NCBI GenBank assembly: GCA_035578155.1
Contig: JAPWDM010000006.1
Span: forward strand, 13,656,305 to 13,720,304
Reading direction: 5' to 3'
DNA: 64,000 bases
From: Brachynemurus nebulosus
Lineage: Eukaryota; Arthropoda; Insecta; Neuroptera; Myrmeleontidae
Positions 46,177 to 59,567 of this stretch are shown piece by piece. A model generated the notes under the pieces. That model was not told the DNA's origin. It saw only the letters and a list, made by a program, of their open reading frames with translations, and ran no database searches. The position numbers and the translations under genes are program-made. Numbering within the stretch: position 1 is the first letter of the stretch; each line of letters opens with the position of its first letter.

Positions 46177-47535
46177 TGCGATGTTGCCAAGTGCCGTCAG
46201 ATTTTAGGTTAATAATTTATTTACTCCAAGAATTATTTTTTTTTTCAACAACGCATCTTTTAACACATCAATGCCCAACGGTCATGGACGCTGGCTAACT
46301 ATGATATTTGATTAACTGTTACACAACGCTGCACCACGTCAACAGTTCCATATAAAGTGTATTAATTGTTAAAATAGTGTACTAGTTGAGTGTTTCGGAA
46401 TTATAGGGCGTTTGGGGGTAGAACGAATTCAGATAAAGTTACGCTTGCTCGGGCCCGCTTCGATCAAACTCGGAAGGAAGCAAGAGTTAGCGTGCACTTG
46501 AGGGAGTGAGGACCATGCAACGAGGTACTATTATCATTAATTCGTTTCGCCAATGATGCTAGCAATTACAGTAACATGTGAATTAGCTATGTGATAATTT
46601 TATTTTTAACTATCTCATTGCAATTATTGACTAATCTTAATGTGAGTTCCAGCACTCAAAATTTTTTTTTAATTTTAAAATTTGTCCGGATTCGTTTAAT
46701 TGGTTTTTTTCGTAGAAGTCCAACCTTCTTCACGTACCTGTGTCACGATTTTGTATTTTTCTGGCCAAGGAACGAGCTACAAGATCGAATTTGACATGAA
46801 AATTCAATTGTTACACAATGCCCCCCCCCCCCCCCCCCCTTGTTATTCGGCTATGTTAACAATTTTGGACACTATCTACCTCAAAACTTCTCTTCTCCTA
46901 GTGCCCAATTATCAGAAATCGAATAAATCAAGCAATAATTATACATAGAATTGATCGTTAATTGTAGAATAAGTTATAATTAAGCGGTTGATTTAAGTTA
47001 CATACATACATACATATACATGCTGTGTGCAATATGAGGATAATAATTATTAAATTACATTAAACTAACAATTTTCTGCACTTGTTACTCAGCACACCAC
47101 AAATAAACATTACTTAAATACTATGTGTATAGAAATAATGTACATGTATTATGTTGAAGGCCATTTTTGTATTGTGTTAGCAGCCATGGTTCAATTGTTA
47201 TGATATTGTTACATACACAAGTAGTGTGTATGTGAGTATACATATATGTGAATTATTGTTAATGCCTTTAACTTTGTTATTTAATATTTGTTTAACTTAA
47301 CATTGTTTATTCGAATGTTTTTTTACACACTTAATTGTGTGCTTGGATAATTATAGTTTAAATGTAATAATTTTCTAGAGAAATTGTAATACAGTGTAAG
47401 AAGAAATGAGTTGAAACCAACAAAATTGGACAAATTTTAGAATAAAAAATAAATTTCTTTTATGGAAAATGAGGAATTTTTTGTTATATTTCAGTGAAAA
47501 AAGTTGAGCAAAATTTCTTAATATTTATGAATTCA
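46177..47535. other. Non-coding stretch with C-run
   Basis: A 90-base GC-richer patch (46435-46525) has no recognised function. 46821-46839 is a run of 19 C. Part of 46290-46400 (GTCAACAGTTCCATATAAAG) resembles 51750-51815. Otherwise nothing seen. Confidence 0.4.
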
Positions 47536-47537
47536 TA

Positions 47538-48310
47538 GGGTGGGTCGGGGTAATTTGGGTATACTGGGGTAATTTGAATATGTGATATTTTTTTTATATA
47601 TTTAGTACCAAACTATATTTCACTGCCAAATTGTATTGTTTGTTGCAATATTAGGTATTATATCTTCAAAACATTTTATGTTGGTAACACTGGTGCTTCG
47701 AAAAAAATATTTTTTTTTTTTATTTGTTGAAAGTCTGATTAACTGATTTGCTTTGTTCAAACGTTTGTAGTTCACAGAAGAGTGGTAGTACAGTTAACAA
47801 ATTCAGGTATGTGTACATTACATCCTTAAGGAACATTTTGAAAAAAAGTTTACAGGTGTACATGAAGAGGATTTTAAATAAATTTCATTTTAATATCACA
47901 GTGTAATTTGGGTACAACAACTGATTATCTGTAAACTAACTTCAATTGTTTTGTTGTAGACAATGCCATGTACATATGTTAGAAAAACACTCCCTAAAAA
48001 TGGGGCATATGATTTAGAAGATGCAAAAAAAGGAAGTGGAGGATGGTACATAGACTTGTAACTTAATTATACAATTTTTTTTTTGGGACTGTAAATTATG
48101 CCACGTAAATATAAAAGATCCATTAATGGATCTGTAAGAGCTCTCATATTAGTGGAAATAATGAAAATAATGATGATTACCTGTGTATTGACTGTTTTGA
48201 AAAGTACTCAGAAACAACAAAAAAGTTGACTGGTTAAAATGTATAAAATGCCAAAAATGGTTACATATGATATGCATCATGTATGGACATATGTGTAATA
48301 TATGTACAAG
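47538..48310 (+). pseudogene. Decayed pogo/Tigger-like transposase with C-terminal PHD-like finger
   Basis: 47963-48061 reads MPCTYVRKTLPKNGAYDLED then stops, like the start of Psq-type HTH pogo transposases. 48165-48310 encodes cysteine/histidine pairs (CIDC, then CIKCQKWLH, CNICT) in a C4-H-C3 pattern like the zinc finger at the C terminus of insect pogo-like transposases, with a frame break after KKLTG. The DDE catalytic core between them is absent. Upstream GGGTAATTTGGGTATACTGG repeats are typical of such element ends. Confidence 0.55.
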
Positions 48311-48345
48311 AGGAACGCTGCGCCAAAATTTTTAATATGAACTAT

Positions 48346-48408
48346 GCGGCGTCTCTCCTTCTTTGGAGGAGTGTGGCATCTCTCCCATAGGTGTGGGAGA
48401 GACGCCGC
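48346..48408. repeat. GC-rich hairpin GCGGCGTCTCTC
   Basis: GCGGCGTCTCTCC and inverse GGGAGAGACGCCGC form a stem with a central GAGTGTGGCATCTCTCCCAT. A third related GCGGCATCTCTCCCGC lies at about 48569. Confidence 0.7.
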
Positions 48409-48419
48409 TTTGCAGGCTC

Positions 48420-50011
48420 TACAAAAATATTAATTATGAATCCTTTATGTCTCAAAATTTAACATTATTTGTAAATAATTTTAAAGAAAAATGTTTACAT
48501 TTATTGTGTACCAAATTTCAAATCAATTAGATGCATACTTAGAATTATCAAGTGTTTTCAAAATGTGCGGCATCTCTCCCGCATTCACCCTAGTTGATTT
48601 GCTATGACATATTCTTACTTAAAATTGACTTTTATTTAGTTCAGCATTTACCTGAAGATGGTTAGATCGATTGAAAGCTAGCTCGTAAAAGCATAATTCA
48701 GTTTTAACTGAAATTTGACAAATTAAATAATAATATTTGTATCGATTTTGAATTTGATTTTCAGGAGTCAACAGTTATTTTAGTCATAACTGTATCTATA
48801 GTCAACAACAAGGCACAAACATATGACACCAATATAATAATCATTAAATATTTATGGTTGAGTATTTGATTAATGTGAATTATAATGAATGTTATTTAAA
48901 TACATAAAATATATTATTATGAAGATAAAATAACTTTATAATGTAATCAAATCAGCATACGTGTATTCATATTATGAGCATATTATTATGCATACAAGAG
49001 AACCATAGATAATGTACTCCATGTACTCTTCAGTCCTCGTACAGTTTTGTCCGTTTTAGTACAGTTCTCGATTGAAAACATGTTTATGTTGTATTTATAT
49101 GTACAAGAACTTTGTTGTTTGTAGTGTAGCAGAGATGAGATCATCAGTTGTTGCAAGGGACAAACAGTGCAACAGTTTCATAACTAATATACGTGTGCTT
49201 ACAGAGACGGCTTAAGTTCGAAATTTTGACACTGTAGTCACAGTGTTTAATTTCTAGAATTTTAGGTGCCCGAACGCATACTCACACATTTTACACCCGT
49301 CTCAACACCGTACGGCCCCCCTAAAAGTCACAAACTCCAATTTTTGAAAACACTGATAAAAAAAATATCCCTGAGAGTGTCGGAACGTCGTTTTGTCACG
49401 TTCCGGCCGAAATTAAGCTTTGATGTAGTTACGGTTTGAACATGATCTCTGTAGGTAGTGGCTATTTTTCATCAGAAATGTGTGAAAAAGTTTTTAAAGC
49501 TTTGTGTCCACTATACGAAAATACGTCAGATTTGTACTGTGATAGTCAGTGAATATAATGCAGGGTGAGATTTTGACGGATCATGTTGATTAGGGAACAA
49601 GAATCGTGTATTTATGTCCATTTTGAGACTTTCTGACGGACATAGTCAGGCATGTACAGACAATTCGTTACGGGAACAATAACCAATCACTGCTTCTATG
49701 TTTTACGAACATGATGCATTTTCATACGATGGACACAAGGCCTAAACTTCGTTGACCACTGTCATTTACGGAATATATTGTATTTTAAACCTTTTAAATA
49801 TGACAGGGGTTATCAGTGATTCAGTTCTGGGTTTGTTCACAACGCCAGGATTTTTACAGATTTTTAAATCTGATCATGGTTATTTCAATTACAGTTGCTT
49901 CGGATTCTCAGTAAGAGATTCTTGAGATTTGATTCTAAAGATTAGTTTGATTTTAAGTAAGTAGATGGATTCAAAGACTTTTGGAAGTAGTTTCTGTTAT
50001 CACTATTAGTT
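48420..50011. other. Non-coding stretch
   Basis: No coding exon recognised. TACCTGAAGATGG at about 48650 matches the stem of the hairpin at 62852-62915. Otherwise nothing definite. Confidence 0.4.
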
Positions 50012-50390
50012 TTTACTCGCGACTTCGCCCACGTGGTATTTGAAATTTGAAGTTAGCCCTCTTTACAATGTTCCTTTTCAAATATATTTTCTCATGGAAA
50101 TCCGATTCTTCGCCGAGATAAAATGTAGCCCAAGTCCGTTTTTTGTCCCCTCTGTTAACACTGCGAAGTTTGAAGTAGCGTATTGTCGTAATTTCACTAT
50201 TTCGGTTTAAATACATTTTTCCTCGGGAAGATGTCTGCTGGTGATAAAAAGTAGCCTATGTCTTTCACTACGCACAATTTCAAATCGATTGGTTAAACGG
50301 TTGAGACCTTAAGGTATTCTCGATGTAAAAAGTAGCCTATGTCTTTTCTCATCTCCCACAGTTATTGTGTAAAGTTTTAAGTCATTTAAA
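50012..50390 (+). repeat. Dispersed repeat with AAAGTAGCCTATGTC blocks
   Basis: Starts ACTCGCGACTTCGCCCACGT, followed by three ATGTAGCC or AAAGTAGCCTATGTC blocks and CAAATCGATTGGTTAAACGG. Resembles 3' ends of insect retroelements, but no coding part is attached. Confidence 0.55.
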
Positions 50391-50739
50391 CTTTTGCATT
50401 TTATAATATTAGTTAAATACTTATCATTGACACTGCAGTAATACTAACCTAATCTTAACATATAAACAAGTTCTGCAAATATTGTATAATTTTTTTATTA
50501 TTACAAAATACATACAAAACAAAATCGTATGCTAATGTTTTACACATCGAATCAAATGTCTCAAACTAGTATTCATTTTAATCGTAGCACACATGTGTTC
50601 CACATTTACAAATGACCGCAATCGATTGAATAAGATATCAATCAGTGCACCACATTACTCGCAGACCTGGCAGACATCGTCAGTAAATCACATACGATAA
50701 TAAAATTTAATTAAAAAAAAAAAAATAAAAAAACAAAAC

Positions 50740-51260
50740 GGTTGATAAAAAATTGAGCAAAGTGGGACTAGCAGTAAATAAGATATTGACATTTAATGGG
50801 ATTTCATGGTAGCGCCGTGGATACTATTACTGCCAATGCAATGAAATGTGTAGGGGACCATCTAGGAACCAGAGCGCATAATTTCTGACAATTTCATAAA
50901 AAGAATTGAATAGTTCAGAAGTTATGCCACTTGGTGCAATTTAGCATATTATAATGGAATGACATGATAGCGGCGTAGCTACCGTTACTCCGATTTCGAT
51001 TAAATTCATAGGGGACCATCTAGGAACCAAACTGCATAATTTCTGAAAATTTCATTAAAAACAATCGAATAGTTCAGAAGTTATGCCACTTGGTGCAAAC
51101 TGGCGACACATAGACGGACGGACAGACACCAAACCAAAATTGTTCAGGAAGCTCTAAAACGTAAAATGTGCGTAAAAAATTTTATTTTGGAAAGCAAAAA
51201 AATTTTTGTTTTTCAAAAGTGATCACAATGCTTTTGCTACTTTAGTAGTCTCGGAAGCAA
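50740..51260 (-). repeat. Dispersed repeat A, copy 3 (inverted)
   Basis: Reverse complement of the other two copies, with the extra GACGGACGGACAGAC motif and the TTCAGGAAGCTCTAAAACG edge. Confidence 0.75.
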
Positions 51261-51949
51261 AATGGTAGAACTCCTAATCAATATCGAGAAGACAAAATGC
51301 AGTTACAATTTGTTTAGGATGGTTACGGATGATCCAGTAATTTGAATAAAAATTTGATATTACAATAGACAATGGAATTGTAATTAATTGATCTGATTGA
51401 AAAAATTTCACGCTAGAATTGAAATTAGAACAAATTTTTTGTGGTAGTGTTGCCGCGTGGATCACCAAAACAATGTACGTATATATTTAATTGAAACGTG
51501 ACTGTGTAACACTTTTTTGAGTTGCTTTGGTCGTTTGCCAGGTGATTTGTTTACATTTTTGTGGTTATTTAATTTAATTTTTTCAACAAAATGTTTATAA
51601 TAGGCTCGTCGGTGTTTTTGAATTTGGGGTACAGTAGAAAAAATTCGTGACGCAAAAAGTGTAACGGTACATATATGTAATCTAAATGTGAATAGTCGGC
51701 GAGAACTACGACCTCAACTGAAACCGGATTAATTCACACACTACGTTATACGACGTCAACAATTCCATAGAAAGTATATTAGCTGTCTAAACAGTGTACC
51801 AATTGGACGTTTTGTTATTATTGGTTATGATCGCGTCAACCGGTTCAAGTTTTTCAAGTGGTGTAGAAGTTGCTTTTTAAGCCATTCTTTTTTTTTTTAC
51901 CCAATTCATTATCTTATTTAGCATTATTTTCAACATTTCCCTAACCGTT

Positions 51950-52158
51950 AAGAAAGTGTCAATATTTATCTGAATTACATCACAGACCAAGTGGTCGCAA
52001 AACGACATTTCATATTACACAAACAAATTTCAAATAATGGCGGAAATGATTTCCGACTACAAGAACTACATTTAAAACTAAAGAACTGCTTTTAAACATT
52101 TCTGTAATGTTTAAGAAAGTGTCGATATTTATCTGAATTGCATGGTAGATAAGTATCT
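51950..52158 (-). repeat. Repeat H, inverted copy
   Basis: Reverse complement of the FANCI-intron unit (GACATTTCATATTACACAAA, CTTTTAAACATTTCTGTAAT). The TA-flanked foldback element 52161-52573 sits at its end. Confidence 0.7.
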
Positions 52159-52160
52159 TA

Positions 52161-52573
52161 CAGCCATTCTTTTTGTTACGGACGTGACATTTTCCCGCAC
52201 TTTTCACGCCTTCTCAAAATAGAAGTTATTTTTTTCTTATAAATTTTCAATACTAAGCAGATAGACACAAATGTGTACACAATATTTGTACTGAATATAA
52301 AATACATAACATTATTAGTTTTAATGCTAGAGCTAATAAAGTTTGTGTTACGGACGTGACAAAACAGGCACTTTCTTGTCAGGTCCGTAACACAGCTAAC
52401 ATTAAAACTAACAATGTTATGTATTTTATATTCAGTACAAATATTGTTTACACATTTGTCTATCTGCTTAGTATTGAAAATTTATAAGAAAAAAATAACT
52501 TCTATTTTTTTTTCTTATGAGAAGGCGTGAAAAGTGCGGGAAAATGTCACGTCCGTAACGAAAAGAATGGCTG
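52161..52573. mobile_element. TA-flanked foldback element with about 200-bp arms
   Basis: CAGCCATTCTTTTTGTTACG inverted at the right end. Arms match almost base for base (GAAGTTATTTTTTTCTTATA, ATAAAATACATAACATT) up to a small centre AACAGGCACTTTCTTG. TA at 52159-52160 and 52574-52575. GTTACGGACGTGAC occurs at both ends and again at the centre. Confidence 0.9.
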
Positions 52574-53305
52574 TATATGTATGAGTTTGAATATTTTTAG
52601 GTAATTAATTTTACCTGTCAGTAGGTAACACGTCGGGAGCGAACTAACCTACGACACTTTTTCAGGATAAGATTAAAATCTGGCCGCGGGAGCGAACTAG
52701 AATGACTGCAAGGGGTACGTTTCAAAAGAATGGCTGCTTAATATTATTGTTGTTGCATGTCGTGTATTGAACTATAAAACATTCATTATTTCGGACAACG
52801 AAAAAAATTCTCTTACAATTAGTAGTTTTTACAAGAATTGCAATAGTAGGGAAATTTTGATAATATCCATAGTAGTCAATTTTTTCCTTGTAGATTTATT
52901 TAGTACCTTATTTATGGTTTCCGGGAAATTTGGTTTAGTTAAAAATAGATAGGCCAATACTGTACATAATTTTTTTATTAAATTAGCCGATTACGTAATT
53001 TTATGTTAAAAACTTTGATTCGGAATAAAGTAAAATCTCGTTAGAGTTGGTTGATTTGAAAAGAAACGATCTATTACAAATTTATTTTTTATGACACGTG
53101 AATATAGCGAGGTTACACTGTAATTGTGGATTTGGATAATTTGATTAGTTGAATTATAAATATCGTTTTTGTGATCTCAGATCTTGGGGTCCTTCCTGTC
53201 ATTAATCATTCAGCCAAGTTTTACTATTGTATTTTATTTTTTTATAATAAATTATTCTTTGTACATAATTTTGCTATATAAAGTGATTGTGTAATATTGA
53301 TTTTT

Positions 53306-53428
53306 AGTCGAATTTTCTCCGAAAAATTAGACTTATACAGTCTATACGATAAGAGCTGCGAGAGGCGAGAGTAGGGGCGCTATCCGTTTTCGGACCCGTA
53401 GAACACGAATATGTAGAAAAAAAAAATG

Positions 53429-53465
<37 letters not shown>

Positions 53466-55353
53466 CCCGCCACCTTTTAATTTGTGTAGCGCCCCCCTAT
53501 GGAAGTTAAGAGATGAAATTTGGTAAATGGGGCTCATTTTCGAGGCACCTCATACTATCAAAGTGGGGTCAAATTTTGGGCAAATTTTTTTTCTGACCCG
53601 ACCTTTAAGGGGGTGGTGGGGGGCGGAAAAGCAATAAAACTTTTCCAAACCGGTTTTAAATAATGTTTCGGTCAATTATCTACAACATATCCAAAATTCA
53701 GCTTCCTAGGATGATATGGTGGGAGTAGAGGGGGGAAAAACGATTTTCGCTGGATCTAACAGGCCCCCAGCCCCCCAGAATTAACGTAGAGGGTTGAAAT
53801 TTGGTGTGTTGATAAAGTTCGTACCTAGGTTGTGCTTTTTGGAGGTTTTAATATTTTACCCCCACCCCCCTCATTTTTAAGCTACAATTTCATGCATTTT
53901 CGACGTTTTCGAAGTTTGTACCACTCGCACAGGTCACCTGAATAAACCTAGAGGGCTGAAATTTTGTATTCGGATTGAGTTAGTATCAAGGGGGTGCCTT
54001 TTGGGGGTCTCGACTTTTAATCCCTACCCCCACCATTTTTATACCCAAAAGAACATGATTTTTCTTGTTTTTTAACAGTTTCGTTCGGGTCAAAATCTCC
54101 CCAAATAAACCTAGAGGGCTGAAATTTGGTGTACAGGTTAAGCTAATAGCCAGACACTGTTTTTTGGAGGTTTCAACTTTTAACCCTTACCCCCACGATT
54201 TTGACGCCAATATTTCCTTAATTTTTTTGCTTGTTTTCTAACACGTCTAGAGACTCCATAAGGAAACCTAGAGGGCTGAAATTTTGTACGTGTATTCAGT
54301 TAGTATCCAGCTAGTACCTTGTAGGGAGTCCGCATCACTTTTCCCCCCACTTCTCCCATTTTTACATCGGAATTGAATGCTATTGTTAAATGTGTTTTAA
54401 AAGCATGATGTTTATTCTAAATACAAGTAGGCGAATAGTAATTTTAAAAAATTTAAAAAAAAGTGAATACAATTTTTTAACAAATGAAATACATACATAT
54501 TAAGTAATTTGCAAATGTTATTAAAGTCACTGTTTATTTATTTATTTAATTATTATTTAGGAATTTTGGATTTTTATTATTTATAAAATAGAAATTTTCG
54601 ATTTTTTTGGAAAGAAAAAATATCTTCATAAAAGCCTTCCAGTTTGCTATTTAAGTTCCTTTTTTAATATTTAAAAGTAAAACACAAAGGCAATTGGCGG
54701 ATAAGCATGGATGGAAATGCCCTCGTACGAATTGTGTTGGCTTTTTCCCTGTTAACTTCTATCGGCACAAAATTGAAATTTACTGAGATTCAGCCCTTAA
54801 AAACTTAAAAACTTTTTATAAAGCCCCGATCAACCGGACACTCATTATCAGTTTTGAAACCACCAAAATTACAAATCGCTTGTGGACTTTCAATTATATT
54901 TCGCTTGTAGACACTCAATACTGAAGAAATAATTTTTTATTTTTTATTTTTTTTATTTTTTATTATTTTTTTTTTTTTTTTTGAAAGAAAAAATATCTTT
55001 ATAAAGGCCTTCCAGTTTACTATTTAAGGTCCTTTTTTAATATTTAAAACTAAAACATAAAGGCAATTAGCGGATAAACATGGACAGGAATGCCCTCGTA
55101 CGAATTGTGTTGGTTTTTTCTCTGCTACCTGTTTTCGGCACAAAATTGAAATTTACTGAGATACAGCCCTTAAATACTTAGAACCTTTTTTTAAAGCCTC
55201 GATCAGCCGAACACTCATCACCAGTTTTGAAACCAACAAAATGACAATTCGGTTGTAGACTTTCAATCACATTTCGCTTGTAAACATTCAATACCGAAGA
55301 TGAAGGGGAAAATTCGACTACCGTGATGGGGCCCCGCTGCTCACGGCGTTTTT
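53306..55353 (+). mobile_element. Repeat element G, copy 1
   Basis: Begins AGTCGAATTTTCTCC; the inverted GGGGAAAATTCGACT lies at 55306-55319, then a GC-rich tail GTGATGGGGCCCCGCTGCTC. Inside are (TA)n at 53435-53461 and four degenerate units of about 160 bases with AACCTAGAGGGCTGAAATTT. A 320-base segment is tandemly duplicated (about 54610-54935 and 54980-55300). No long frame. Confidence 0.85.
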
Positions 55354-57723
55354 GATATTTAATGTAGGATGTCATTATGAATCATTCGTTAGGCATTTCA
55401 AAAGTAAAAGTTTGGATTTTGGAAGTATACGTAAAAATTTTGTTAGTCTCCACTTTGATTAGGTCAAGTCTACAATATACAGTTATTAATTCTCATATGA
55501 ATAGGGAATTCTGTGATATTAAAGGTAGCAGAGCGTGGTCTCAATCCACAGACCTCTAGGTTATGGGCCCAGCACGCTTCCACTGCGCACTCTGCAGTTC
55601 TATCTCAAACAACATCATTCGAGACAGATCACACCAATCACAAATGCAAGGATCTAAGGTCAATGTTCGATCCATTAAGTGGAAAAATTCGTTAAGCAAT
55701 TTAATAATTTGCCGTAGTGTACAGATTAAATGAACATTATCGTAGAACACGTTTATGTTTCTAATTTAATTTATAAGCACCAAAAAATTTCAATGAGATT
55801 TAATTCAATTGAAGAAAACAGTTTGTGATTTTTTAGGGTTCCGAAGACAAAAATTTTGGAAGCGTTATAATTTCGTCAGGTGTTGCATAATTTTGCATGT
55901 ACATTGTACATGCTACAGGTGTAAACTACAGTTGATTTAAACAAAATTCCTTAATTTTAAGTACTTTTATTTTTAGAAAGAATTTTTAAAATGAAGTTGG
56001 GTTTCTTTTACAAATTTTTCATTTTGAAACCCCGTTTACGAAATATTAGACTTCAAAGTAAGTTTTTTGTCTCAAAGATGGGTTGGTAATTTTTGGAGAT
56101 ACAGACAACCAAATTTTTGTCAGTTAAATAAAGGCAAATGAAGTGACGAAAATGGTCCTTAGTAGATGAAATCTCGTATCGAAGGATGTTTTGATATTCG
56201 AAAACATTATTTGAAAAATCAGGTCTAGTTTAGAAATGCTGGAAAATTAAAAAAATTTTCATTTTTGGCCATTGCATATTTTTGTTGTTGAGTACGATTA
56301 ATGCCATACACGAACAAAACTGTTTGTTTGTTGGCCTGAATATTGCATACGTTTAAGGAAAATATCCTCCTTTAAGGGAAACTATGACGTAACTGATCCT
56401 CATAGTAATATTTGTAGCACATGTGTAAGTAACATTGTCGAATGTATTTATCTATTTTTATGAATTTATGATAAATTGTAAAAAAAATGTATTGAATTTT
56501 ATTCCGAAAACTGTGGAAAATTGGCTGCTAAGAACCCTGACTTAATACGGGTCCAATATACACTTGGCGATTTTTTTTTTTACTGCTACAGTGTTTTTAA
56601 TGTTTCGTAGTCATAACCACGGAACACTTATGATTTCGGCATGTCTGTCATCGTTTTGCATGGTTTGACTCGCACTGGATTTTCGAAATAAAATGTAGGA
56701 AATTTAAGTATATTTATTACGGTTTACCATTCTGATATTTTCCTTTCAAATGACTACGGAACCTTAATTTTACGTGGTGTAGCACGCACTTGATGATTTT
56801 TTTTTATTGTGTTACAGTCAATAGACAAAATGGCAAACAATTTTATGTACAAAACAAAAAAAAAAAAAAAAGATGACTTTGATTGAAGTATGTCAGCAGT
56901 GAACAATACGCGAGCCATAACGTTTTAAATCATTTTAATGGGTTTTAATTTAAAAATGAAATACAATTTAGGTCAATAAATCGATTTGTGAATTGATGAA
57001 ATCAATAAATAATTGAGCTGTGAAAAAGAGAATTTTTTTTTTTTAATTCCGTTATAAGCGAAACTGTCGTGGACATAATGAAAATGAAATCAACAGACCC
57101 GGATTCGGAATCAATAGAATTAAAACAAATGGTCTGGTGACTTTTTAGAAAGCATAGTCAAAGTGACAACTTTCGGGAAAATGGGAAAAAGTCAGGAAAT
57201 TTTCATTGGAATCAGGGAAATTTTTTTATTTATTATATTCAAATTATTCTCTTAGGAACTTTAGACGAGTTGTACCTGAATAGAAAAAAATTGGAATCTT
57301 TTATTGGAAAAATTTCTTGTCTTTAAATCTTCAAAGTTGACATCGTCAGAAAAAATTCAAAACATGCCTAATTTTTATTTTTTTGATAATTCTACTCTGA
57401 AAAGAATTATTGAATAATAAAAGAAAATTTCTAACATATGTCCTGACAAAACGACTAAATTAAAAATTTTAAAATTGGGGCTTCTTTAGGATTTTGGGTG
57501 TCGTTAATAGCAGCCCGGGTACTGATGATTCGATTACACTTCCGGTGTAAATTTGAAATTTACACCGTTGAAAATTTTTCAATAAAGTCAGCAAAAATTT
57601 CGGAACTCTAATGCTTTTGTGCAGCCTGTCACTTTCCACCAATAGCATAATTCGACATTGCCGTATACTTTACTTTTTTCTGTGACTGCGATATTTTCAA
57701 AAAATTATTAATGAAATTTATTA
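55354..57723. other. Non-coding stretch between the two G copies
   Basis: Contains the tRNA pseudogene; otherwise AT-rich sequence without recognised exons or repeats. Confidence 0.4.
55526..55596 (-). pseudogene. Degenerate initiator tRNA-Met (CAT)
   Basis: Minus strand reads GCAGAG, GCGCAGTGGAAGCGTGCTGG, GCCCATAACC, AGAGGTC, GGATTGAGACC, CTCTGCTA. This is the initiator tRNA-Met body with anticodon CAT, the GGGCCCAT stem-loop and the discriminator A. It is 71 not 72 nt: one G is missing from the A-box (GTGCGCAG for GTGGCGCAG), the first acceptor pair is T-T, and the B box is mutated. Most likely a pseudogene or SINE remnant. Confidence 0.75.
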
Positions 57724-57731
57724 TCTCAAAT

Positions 57732-59514
57732 TAGAGATGTCGATTCTCCAAAAAAAAGATCAATTTTTGGATCGATTTAAATCGAAATCAAAAAAATCGA
57801 TTAAAAAAAAAAATCGGCTAAAAAAAATCGATTCTGTGAGATCGATATAAAAAATCGAAATTTTGAAAAGTTTAATAAAATTAGCTGATAATTTTTGTTT
57901 AAGGGACTTACTTGATAGTACATAGGTAATATCGGTAATATCGTGTAAAAACGCCTTACATTATATTTGTAAAGGCGATGAATGAGTTAACTTTTCAGTT
58001 ATAATTATAAAAAAAACGCCGTGAGCAGCGGGGCCCCATCACGGTAGTCGAATTTTCCCCTTCATCTTCGGTATTGAATGTCTACAAGCGAAATGTGATT
58101 GAAAGTCTACAACCGAATTGTCATTTTGTTGGTTTCAAAACTGGTGATGAGTGTTCGGCTGATCGAGGCTTTAAAAAAAGGTTTTAAGTATTTAAGGGCT
58201 GTATCTCAGTAAATTTCAATTTTGTGCCGAAAACAGGTAGCAGAAAAAAAGCCAACACAATTCGTACGAGGACATTCCTGCCCATGTTTATCCGCTAATT
58301 GCCTTTATGTTTTAGTTTTAAAAATTAAAAAAGGACCTTAAATAGTAAACTGGAAGGCCTTTATAAAGATATTTTTTCTTTCCAAAAAAATCCAAAATTT
58401 CTATTTTATAAATACTAAAAATCCAAAATTCCTAATTTATAAATAAACAGTGACTTTAATAACATTTTTAAATTACTTAATATGTATGTATTTCATTTGT
58501 CATAAAAGTAAGTTCACTTTTTTTTAAATTTTTTAAAATTACTATTCGCCTACTTGTATTTAGAATAAACATAATGCTTTTAAAACACATTTAACAATAT
58601 CATTCAATTCCGATGTAAAAATGGGAGAAGTGGGGGGAAAAGTGATGCGGACTCCCTACAAGGTACTAGCTGGATACTAACTGAATACACGTACAAAATT
58701 TCAGCCCTCTAGGTTTCCTTGTGGAGTCTCTAGACGTGTTAGAAAACAAGCAAAAAAATTAAGGAAATACTGGCGTAAAAATCGTGGGGGTAAGGGTAAA
58801 AAGTTGAAACCTCCAGAAAACAGTGTCTGGCTATTAGCTTAACCTGTACACCAAATTTCAGCCCTCTAGGTTTATTTGGGGAGATTTTGACCCGAACGAA
58901 ACTGTTAAAAAACAAGAAAAATCATGTTCTTTTGGGTATAAAAATGGTGGGGGTAGGGGTTAAAAGTCGAGACCCCCAAAAGGCACCCCCTTGATACTAA
59001 CTCAATCCGAATACAAAATTTCAGCCCTCTAGGTTTATTCGGGTGACCTGTGCGAGTGGTACAAACTTCGAAAACGTCGAAAATGCATGAAATTGTAGCT
59101 TAAAAATGAGGTGGGTGGAGGTAAAATATTAAAACCTCCAAAAAGCACAACCTAGGTACGAACTTTATCAACACACCAAATTTCAACCCTCTACGTTAAT
59201 TCTGGGGGGCTGGGGGCCTGTTAGATCCAGCGAAAATCGTTTTTCCCCCCTCTACTCCCACCATATCATCCTAGGAAGCTGAATTTTGGATATGTTGTAG
59301 ATAATTGACCGAAACATTATTTAAAACCGGTTTGGAAAAGTTTTATTGCTTTTCCGCCCCCCACCACCCCCTTAAAGGTCGGGTCAGAAAAAAAATTTGC
59401 CCAAAATTTGACCCCACTTTGATAGTATGAGGTGCCTCGAAAATGAGCCCCATTTACCAAATTTCATCTCTTAACTTCCATAGGGGGGCCCTACACAAAT
59501 TAAAAGGTGGCGGG

Positions 59515-59567
<53 letters not shown>

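Noticed and set aside
46435..46525. GC-richer patch as an exon or structural RNA
   Set aside because: It has an ATG followed by a possible donor (46514-46522), but only three codons and no conserved match.
46821..46839. Run of 19 C as a biological signal
   Set aside because: Homopolymer runs of this kind are common sequencing or assembly artefacts or simple repeats.
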